Shown: piece after piece, positions 23,902-27,622 of the stretch
Layout: every line of letters starts with the position of its first letter
Position numbering within the stretch: position 1 is the first letter of the stretch
Source: Caccoplasma intestinavium
GTDB taxonomy: Bacteria; Bacteroidota; Bacteroidia; Bacteroidales; UBA11471
NCBI GenBank assembly: GCA_018715885.1
Contig: DVKT01000058.1
Location: 1-27,622 of the forward strand
DNA: 27,622 bases
Direction of reading: 5' to 3'
Program-made: the position numbers and the translations under genes
Notes under the pieces: model-generated
The model's database searches: none
The model's input: only the letters and a program-made list of their open reading frames with translations
What the model was told of the DNA's origin: nothing

Positions 23902-24096
23902 ATGGGAGATAATGTATTTATTTTCAGCGACAACAGACGACGAAGAATCAACAACGGGCTCTACCTTTCCCACTATGATTACTCCAAAATGTGTCTCGAA
24001 TTCATTTCCGATACCACAATAAGCAAATCATTGAAAATAGAATGCGACACAGCCACCTTCTCGGTTCACTTCCTTTCGCCAGAGAAGAACGAATAA
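23902..24096 (+). CDS. Unrecognised 64-residue protein at the end of the hydrogenase operon
   Basis: A short ORF starts 4 bases after the hyaD stop, so it would be co-translated with the hydrogenase genes. The product (MGDNVFIFSDNRRRR ... VHFLSPEKNE) has no signal, no membrane segment and only two isolated cysteines. Its second half alternates polar and hydrophobic residues in a beta-strand manner (MCLEFIS, SLKIECD, ATFSVHFLS). Codon choice resembles the neighbours. It does not look like HyaE, HyaF, HypC or a rubredoxin. The gene is plausible from spacing and codon use but is not supported by any family I recognise. Confidence 0.55.
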   Translation: MGDNVFIFSDNRRRRINNGLYLSHYDYSKMCLEFISDTTISKSLKIECDTATFSVHFLSPEKNE

Positions 24097-24191
24097 ATCC
24101 GCGGAAAAATTCCCCAAACACCGTTATCGGGCATCGGAACAATCGTCTCTGAGAAAGATTTTCCGTCATTTCTCAAAATGCAATGGAAGAG

Positions 24192-24224
24192 AAAAAAGGC
24201 CTTACTCGCAGGAGCAAGGCCTTT
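24192..24224 (-). terminator. Rho-independent terminator of the rubredoxin gene
   Basis: AAAGGCCTT (24195-24203) pairs with AAGGCCTTT (24216-24224); an inner CTC/GAG pairing after one mismatch closes a GCAG loop. On the minus strand the stem ends in six T (24192-24197). It lies 24 bases beyond the rubredoxin stop. On the plus strand the T run is short, so it may only weakly stop the hydrogenase transcript. Confidence 0.85.
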
Positions 24225-24247
24225 CCTAAAAAATATACAGTCAAGAA

Positions 24248-24412
24248 CTATTCTTCTACGACTTCAAACATATCTTTTCCCACACCGCACAAAGGACATA
24301 CCCAATCCTCGGGAATATCTTCAAAAGCTATTCCGGGAGCAATACCACCATCGGGATCTCCGATAGCCGGATCATATATCCATTCACACACACTGCATTT
24401 GTACTTTTTCAT
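24248..24412 (-). CDS. Rubredoxin
   Basis: A 54-residue one-iron electron carrier. The translation begins MKKYKCSVCEWIYDPAIGDP and carries the two Fe(Cys)4 half-sites: CSVC (Cys6, Cys9) and CPLC (Cys39, Cys42), with the family-typical DPDGGIAPG, FEDIPEDWVCP and aromatic core. It would donate electrons to oxygen- or peroxide-reducing enzymes such as rubrerythrin. It is convergent with the hydrogenase operon, with 151 bases between the ends, and has its own promoter and terminator. In some oxygen-tolerant hydrogenase clusters a rubredoxin (HoxR) assists small-subunit maturation, but this sequence looks like an ordinary rubredoxin and the link is not proven. Confidence 0.97.
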   Translation of the reverse strand: MKKYKCSVCEWIYDPAIGDPDGGIAPGIAFEDIPEDWVCPLCGVGKDMFEVVEE

Positions 24413-24482
24413 AAACAGTTGAATTTTAAGTTAATAACAAAAGAGTCAACAAAAACTTTATTTTCTCCTATATGTGGAAAAA

Positions 24483-24490
24483 CAAATATA
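24483..24490 (-). promoter_or_regulatory. Promoter -7 box (TATATTTG) of rubredoxin
   Basis: The minus strand has TATATTTG, an exact TAnnTTTG match, giving a leader of about 65 bases to the rubredoxin ATG at 24412. It lies back to back with the promoter of the DUF3078 gene. Confidence 0.5.
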
Positions 24491-24534
24491 TCATCTTTTT
24501 GTTTAATAGCATACAATGGTAAGACTATTTTATA

Positions 24535-24542
24535 TATTTTTG
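24535..24542 (+). promoter_or_regulatory. Promoter -7 box (TATTTTTG) of the DUF3078 gene
   Basis: TATTTTTG matches TAnnTTTG exactly and lies 27 bases before the ATG at 24570, the same distance as the trmD promoter from its gene. Confidence 0.65.
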
Positions 24543-24569
24543 CATAACAATACCCCAAAATAAAATTAT

Positions 24570-25478
24570 ATGAAAAAACGTATTCTTTTGGCAGCATTAT
24601 CAATTCTCGCTGTAACTGGAGCTTCTGCGCAAGAAAAGCTCGAAACACCCTGGACAAAAGCGGGTTTTGTAGGTCTTAAATTCACCCAATCGAGCTTTAC
24701 CAACTGGGCTTCGGGCGGTGAAAATGCTTTGGCTCTCGATGCCCAGTTCACTTATCAGGCCGATTATAAATACGAAAAACACTTATGGCAAAACCGTGTC
24801 GAATTCAATTACGGGTTCAACCAAACAGGCGATGCACCCTTGAAAAAAACAACCGATAAAATATATCTCAACTCCAACTACGGGTTCCAAATACAAAAAT
24901 CGCTCTACCTAAGTGCATTCCTTACTTATCAATCGCAATTTTCCAACGGCTATAAATACGGCTCGGACAATGAGCGGACTTTTGTATCGCGTTTTATGGC
25001 TCCCGGATACATCTCGGCCGGTCTCGGTATCACTTGGACGCCTGCTCCTATTGTAACCGCCGTGTTCACACCGGTTACTTGGAAAGGGACATTTGTGCTC
25101 GATGATGAATTGGCCCGGTCGGGCTCATTCGGCGTAAAAGACGGCAACAAGGTCTTGAACGAAATGGGAGCCAATCTGAAAGTAGAGTTGAACTACGACA
25201 TCATGAAAAACGTAAATCTCTACTCCCGCCTCAATCTCTTTACCGATTACATGCGCGGGAAAGAGGCCAAAAACATAGATGTTTCCTGGGACGTACAGTT
25301 GAATATGACGATCAACAAATGGCTATCTGCCTCGGTGTCGACCAATCTCGTCTACGACAATGACATCAAGTTTGCCTACGACAAAAAAGACAGTCAAGGC
25401 AATATCATAGGAGAAGGCAAATGTTCGAAAATCCAATTCAAAGAAGTTTTGGCCATCGGGTTACAATATAATTTCTGA
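24570..25478 (+). CDS. DUF3078 family exported beta-barrel-like protein
   Basis: The 302-residue protein begins with a clear signal peptide (MKKRILLAALSILAVTGASAQ, cleavage after AQ). The mature part starts PWTKAGFVGLKFTQSSFTNWASGGENALA, the hallmark of Bacteroidota DUF3078 proteins, followed by repeated alternating strands (FTYQADYKYEKHLWQNRVEF, NSNYGFQIQKSLYLSAFLTY, VSWDVQLNMTINKWLSASV) and a last strand ending in Phe (LAIGLQYNF). This fits an outer-membrane beta-barrel of about 12 strands. The function of the family is not known. It has its own promoter and is closed by a very strong terminator, so it is monocistronic. Confidence 0.88.
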   Translation: MKKRILLAALSILAVTGASAQEKLETPWTKAGFVGLKFTQSSFTNWASGGENALALDAQFTYQADYKYEKHLWQNRVEFNYGFNQTGDAPLKKTTDKIYLNSNYGFQIQKSLYLSAFLTYQSQFSNGYKYGSDNERTFVSRFMAPGYISAGLGITWTPAPIVTAVFTPVTWKGTFVLDDELARSGSFGVKDGNKVLNEMGANLKVELNYDIMKNVNLYSRLNLFTDYMRGKEAKNIDVSWDVQLNMTINKWLSASVSTNLVYDNDIKFAYDKKDSQGNIIGEGKCSKIQFKEVLAIGLQYNF

Positions 25479-25492
25479 TTTCTTATTCCCCC

Positions 25493-25538
25493 AAACGATC
25501 GCGGGTGGCCATGTCGAGGCCACCCGCGATCGTTTTTA
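25493..25538 (+). terminator. Rho-independent terminator after the DUF3078 gene
   Basis: A perfect 18-bp stem (25493-25510 with 25518-25535, loop ATGTCGA), very GC rich in the middle (CGCGGGTGGCC), followed by TTTTTATT. It starts 14 bases past the stop codon. Confidence 0.95.
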
Positions 25539-25711
25539 TTCAAAAAGCCTCCTCTTGAAATTCCAATTCAATACCCAGACATTTATCTACACAATATCCG
25601 GCTGAAATAAGGATACAATATCCACAAACCTCAAAAAGAAAAAATAGCGTCGCCGTAATCACAATGAAAATGCCGAGCGTTTGAGGTAAATAGAATTTCT
25701 TTTTACAGTAT

Positions 25712-25744
25712 TGTGTATATAGATAGGGTCAACCTATATACACA
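25712..25744. repeat. Inverted repeat enclosing the stop codon of the winged-helix gene
   Basis: TGTGTATATAG (25712-25722) and CTATATACACA (25734-25744) are perfect 11-bp inverted copies around an 11-base loop. The stop codon of the leftward gene (25729-25731) is in the loop, and the right arm encodes the end of the protein. There is no T tract after it on the minus strand, so it is not a standard terminator. It may act as an mRNA 3'-end stabiliser or a protein-binding palindrome. Confidence 0.6.
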
Positions 25745-25968
25745 TTCAACATAAGATATATGTATGCCTTATCAGCTTTTGTGTTATGTTTATCAAGCTC
25801 GAACTGGATTTTGTCCTCACGAGCCAGCCAACCTATCGCACTAGCCAATTCCATATCGTCAAAACCCGTTGCTTTTTTCACTTCCTGCAACTCCCATTTA
25901 CGTTGGTTGTCTTGATTTAACAATCGCCAAAGTATTCCGGCGTTCTCTCCAATTACATGTTTATCCAT
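25729..25968 (-). CDS. Small winged helix-turn-helix protein (DUF2582-type)
   Basis: A 79-residue protein starting MDKHVIGENAGILWRLLNQ, with a winged-helix pattern: helix 1 (GENAGILWRLL), helix 2 (WELQEVKKATG), recognition helix (DDMELASAIGWLARE) and a beta wing (DKIQFELD ... AYIYLMLNVYIG). This is the Bacteroidota family often annotated as winged HTH domain DUF2582. DNA binding is possible but not demonstrated, and no target is evident; the AT-rich flanks and the inverted repeat over its own stop codon are candidates. It stands alone with its own promoter upstream. Confidence 0.85.
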   Translation of the reverse strand: MDKHVIGENAGILWRLLNQDNQRKWELQEVKKATGFDDMELASAIGWLAREDKIQFELDKHNTKADKAYIYLMLNVYIG

Positions 25969-26010
25969 AATTTATAATGTATATAAGCTATTTTTCATCA
26001 AATTATAAGA

Positions 26011-26018
26011 CAAATATA
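26011..26018 (-). promoter_or_regulatory. Promoter -7 box (TATATTTG) of the winged-helix gene
   Basis: An exact TAnnTTTG match on the minus strand, 42 bases before the ATG at 25968. The nine-base G tract (on this strand) lies 23 bases further upstream. Confidence 0.55.
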
Positions 26019-26289
26019 TAAATTCAAAAACAAATTATTTACCCCCCCCCATTTATTAATATAAATTAACTTATCAAGAAGTTGTTCAGCTTTTACTATG
26101 CCAAATAACTCATATACATTGAATCGGGTTTTATTCTTACTATATTTTTATCCTATTGCATTTACGCTTCGACATTGCTCATTCATTGAGAATTCCCCCC
26201 CACACAACAACAGCTCTCATCGGTCTTTCCCGGAAGAGAGATTTCCCCCGAACAGGAGATAGGAGATCTTATAAAGAAGGCTTTAAAAA

Positions 26290-26330
26290 AAGAAAATCGC
26301 CAATCATCTTTTTTTAAGATGATTGGCGAT
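26290..26330 (-). terminator. Rho-independent terminator of tRNA-Gln
   Basis: A perfect 15-bp stem (26296-26310 with 26316-26330, loop of five T on the plus strand) followed on the minus strand by TTTTCTTTTTTT. It begins 8 bases after the 3' end of the tRNA. Confidence 0.9.
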
Positions 26331-26338
26331 CTCCGCCG

Positions 26339-26409
26339 TTGCCCGGGAAGGATTCGAACCCTCACAGGCGGAACCAGAATCCGAAGTGCTACCATTACAC
26401 CACCGGGCA
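26339..26409 (-). tRNA. tRNA-Gln (anticodon CTG)
   Basis: A 71-base cloverleaf on the minus strand: acceptor TGCCCGG pairing with CCGGGCA, D arm with TAATGGTAG, anticodon loop TTCTGGT with anticodon CTG, and T arm with the GGTTCGAATCC core. The first anticodon-stem pair (27-43) looks mismatched (T-C). The 3' CCA is not encoded (ACG follows). It reads codon CAG. The gene is a single-gene unit with its own promoter and terminator. Confidence 0.93.
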
Positions 26410-26428
26410 ATTTTCGAGTGCAAAGGTG

Positions 26429-26436
26429 CAAATTTA
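26429..26436 (-). promoter_or_regulatory. Promoter -7 box (TAAATTTG) of tRNA-Gln
   Basis: An exact TAnnTTTG match on the minus strand, 19 bases ahead of the tRNA 5' end, leaving a very short leader. Confidence 0.6.
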
Positions 26437-26507
26437 TTTCATATCCTGTACACTTTTGCGGAGCTTTTTTATCGCAATTAACTTTTGTTAAGCAGTGGAT
26501 ATTTATC

Positions 26508-27221
26508 TCATTTCAAAGCCGCCTCTATCACCCGATAAGAATCGGTGATCAAAGCGTCCATATCGTAATGTCCATCGGCCTGCGGGAATATAGGATCATG
26601 CACTGTCAATACAATCTTTCCGGGACGTATCAACTTGGAATTCTTAGACAATACTCGATAAGAGCCGTCGATGGTCAACGGAACGACAGGCAAAGAAAGG
26701 TCATCGGCGATTTGATAAGCTCCTTTTTTGAATCGATGTATCTTACCGTCGGGTGTACGCGACCCTTCGGGAAAAACAACCAACGACATACCGCCCGTAA
26801 GAATTTTTTCTGCGGCAGCTAACGTCTCTCTCAATCCTTTGCCCGAACGGTCGACAAAGATAAATCCGGCTGCGGCACACGCAGCACCGACAAAAGGTAT
26901 ACGGCGCAACGAACTTTTCATCATCCATTTGAATTTATGCCCGAGATAACCGTAAATGAGGAAAATATCGTATGCTCCCTGATGGTTGGCTACAAAGACA
27001 TAGGAGGTGGAACGGTCGAGCTTCTCCCTCCCTCTGACTTCGATACGCACCAAAGAGATAAGACAAAAAAGTCTGGACCAAATAAGCCCCGGATAGTAGC
27101 CCCACACCCGGTGATTACCGAGAAAACAGCCAATGATAGTGATAAGCGCCGTCATAATAGTTATCACCACCATGATAGGCATGACAATAATCCACTGATA
27201 CAAAAAACGCAAGACGACCAT
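26508..27221 (-). CDS. plsC: 1-acyl-sn-glycerol-3-phosphate acyltransferase (PlsC family)
   Basis: The enzyme makes phosphatidic acid by acylating lysophosphatidic acid at the inner membrane. The 237-residue protein has one or two N-terminal hydrophobic segments (about 8-33), the catalytic HX4D box NHQGAYD (His80, Asp85), a second block FVDRSGKGL, and the phosphate-binding FPEGSRTPDG (150-159) followed by VVPLTIDGS. Length is typical. It lies between tRNA-Gln and a tRNA cluster with terminators on its upstream side; no exact -7 box is seen. Related acyltransferases for ornithine or other lipids share these motifs, so the substrate is inferred from overall similarity. Confidence 0.92.
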   Translation of the reverse strand: MVVLRFLYQWIIVMPIMVVITIMTALITIIGCFLGNHRVWGYYPGLIWSRLFCLISLVRIEVRGREKLDRSTSYVFVANHQGAYDIFLIYGYLGHKFKWMMKSSLRRIPFVGAACAAAGFIFVDRSGKGLRETLAAAEKILTGGMSLVVFPEGSRTPDGKIHRFKKGAYQIADDLSLPVVPLTIDGSYRVLSKNSKLIRPGKIVLTVHDPIFPQADGHYDMDALITDSYRVIEAALK

Positions 27222-27250
27222 AATTGAAACGGATTTAATAGGCTAATACA

Positions 27251-27288
27251 GAAAAAGGCATTGTAACGTTTTTACAATGCCTTTTTTC
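27251..27288. terminator. Bidirectional terminator ending the leftward tRNA cluster
   Basis: A perfect 15-bp stem (27252-27266 with 27272-27286, loop CGTTT) with A5 on the left arm and T-rich right side. On the minus strand it follows tRNA-Leu(GAG) by a few bases and separates the tRNA cluster from plsC. Confidence 0.9.
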
Positions 27289-27292
27289 TTAG

Positions 27293-27377
27293 TGTCCGAG
27301 ATGAGATTCGAACTCACACGATCGTTATGATCACTACCCCCTCAAAGTAGCGTGTCTACCAATTTCACCACCCGGAC
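27293..27377 (-). tRNA. tRNA-Leu (anticodon GAG)
   Basis: An 85-base class II tRNA on the minus strand: acceptor GTCCGGG with CTCGGAC (one G-T pair), D arm with TTGGTAGAC, anticodon loop TTGAGGG with anticodon GAG, a long variable arm (TGATCATAACGATCG) and T arm GAGTTCGAATCTC. CCA is not encoded. It reads CTC/CTT codons. Confidence 0.95.
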
Positions 27378-27403
27378 AAAAATCTTTTTCGTTTATATGA
27401 AGG

Positions 27404-27488
27404 TGCCCAAAACAGGACTCGAACCTGCACGTTCGTAATGAACACTAGTCCCTGAAACTAGCGCGTCTACCAATTCCGCCATTTGGGC
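27404..27488 (-). tRNA. tRNA-Leu (anticodon CAG)
   Basis: An 85-base class II tRNA on the minus strand: acceptor GCCCAAA with TTTGGGC, D arm with TTGGTAGAC, anticodon loop TTCAGGG with anticodon CAG, long variable arm (TGTTCATTACGAACG) and T arm CAGGTTCGAGTCCTG. The full CCA is not encoded (ACCT follows the acceptor stem). It reads codon CTG. Confidence 0.95.
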
Positions 27489-27509
27489 TCGAGAACTTCG
27501 TAAAACGAA

Positions 27510-27585
27510 TGGAGCGAAAAACGGGACTCGAACCCGCGACCCTAACCTTGGCAAGGTTATGCTCTACCAACTGAGCTATTTTCGC
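27510..27585 (-). tRNA. tRNA-Gly (anticodon GCC) with encoded CCA
   Basis: A 76-base cloverleaf on the minus strand: acceptor GCGAAAA with TTTTCGC, D arm AGCTCAGTTGGTAGAGC, anticodon arm AACCTTGCCAAGGTT with anticodon GCC, T arm CGGGTTCGAGTCCCG, discriminator T and a genome-encoded CCA (27512-27510). The other complete tRNAs in the window lack encoded CCA. Confidence 0.96.
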
Positions 27586-27613
27586 AAATCAATATGTCAA
27601 AGAATTTTCTTAG

Positions 27614-27622
27614 AGCGAAAAA
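27614..27622 (-). tRNA. Probable 3' end of another tRNA, cut by the window edge
   Basis: The last nine bases repeat the 3' acceptor strand of the tRNA-Gly just before them (TTTTTCGC followed by T on the minus strand). This suggests a further tRNA, perhaps a second tRNA-Gly copy, continuing beyond the edge. Here the CCA is not encoded (CTA follows). Too short to confirm. Confidence 0.45.

Larger units (their letters stand above)
25969..26338. other. AT-rich intergenic region with no gene
   Basis: About 370 bases between the winged-helix gene and tRNA-Gln. I find no convincing coding region on either strand. It contains the winged-helix promoter (26011-26018), a run of nine C (26042-26050), a second run of seven C (26195-26201) and the tRNA-Gln terminator (26290-26330). 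The rest is low-complexity AT-rich sequence. Confidence 0.7.

Noticed and set aside
24149..24178. TGAGAAA ... TTTCTCA as a terminator of the hydrogenase operon
   Set aside because: Seven base pairs around a 12-base loop with no T run after it; not convincing as an intrinsic terminator.
24178..24366. Open frames on the plus strand across the rubredoxin terminator and gene
   Set aside because: The minus strand encodes a perfect rubredoxin with both CxxC sites, a promoter and a terminator. The plus-strand frames are shadows.
1..27622. CRISPR arrays, insertion sequences, rRNA genes or toxin-antitoxin pairs
   Set aside because: I looked for regularly spaced long repeats, transposase motifs and terminal inverted repeats, rRNA sequence and small paired ORFs and found none; the only regular repeat is the short phased array at 42-77.

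Overview
The window reads as a chromosomal segment of an anaerobic gut-type Bacteroidota, most likely order Bacteroidales. Support comes from repeated promoter -7 boxes of the Bacteroidota form TAnnTTTG close to starts, the scarcity of Shine-Dalgarno sequences, and lineage-typical families (DUF4293, DUF3078, a DUF2582-type winged helix, a DcaP-like porin). Genus is not resolved; a Barnesiella/Coprobacter-like genome would fit but this is a guess.

Left part (1-13.2 kb) is core housekeeping. An edge region carries four helically phased GTCAAC-like repeats beside the 3' end of mnmE. Then come mnmE and a membrane-anchored DNA/RNA endonuclease (both leftward), pepT and miaA (rightward), a leftward block ligA - small conserved gene - dapA - DUF4293 driven from a clear promoter in front of ligA, a leftward outer-membrane porin, trmD, and a CPA1 potassium/proton antiporter.

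The centre (13.2-24.1 kb) is a complete membrane-bound uptake [NiFe]-hydrogenase locus arranged as two divergent transcription units. Leftward: hypF-hypA-hypB plus a SAM methyltransferase. Rightward: hypC-hypD-hypE, then the small subunit (Tat signal), large subunit, cytochrome b subunit, maturation endopeptidase and an unrecognised 64-residue ORF. The two units share a 55-bp divergent region with a perfect inverted repeat, CAAAAACA-N16-TGTTTTTG. HypF/HypE make the cyanide ligand, HypC/HypD assemble Fe(CN)2CO, HypA/HypB insert nickel, the endopeptidase trims the large subunit, and the mature enzyme would pass electrons from periplasmic H2 through the cytochrome b into the quinone pool. The small subunit has all six cysteines of the oxygen-tolerant [4Fe-3S] proximal cluster, the most interesting single observation here. 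A 54-residue rubredoxin gene lies convergent with the end of the locus.

Right part (24.2-27.6 kb): rubredoxin, a DUF3078 beta-barrel-like protein, a small winged-helix protein whose stop codon sits in a hairpin, a tRNA-Gln, plsC, and a leftward tRNA cluster (Gly-GCC, Leu-CAG, Leu-GAG) that runs off the right edge in what looks like another tRNA. I see no CRISPR array, insertion sequence or rRNA. The hydrogenase is a known family; the less explained parts are the methyltransferase, the 64-residue ORF, the acidic tail on the small subunit, the divergent repeat and the phased repeats at the left edge.
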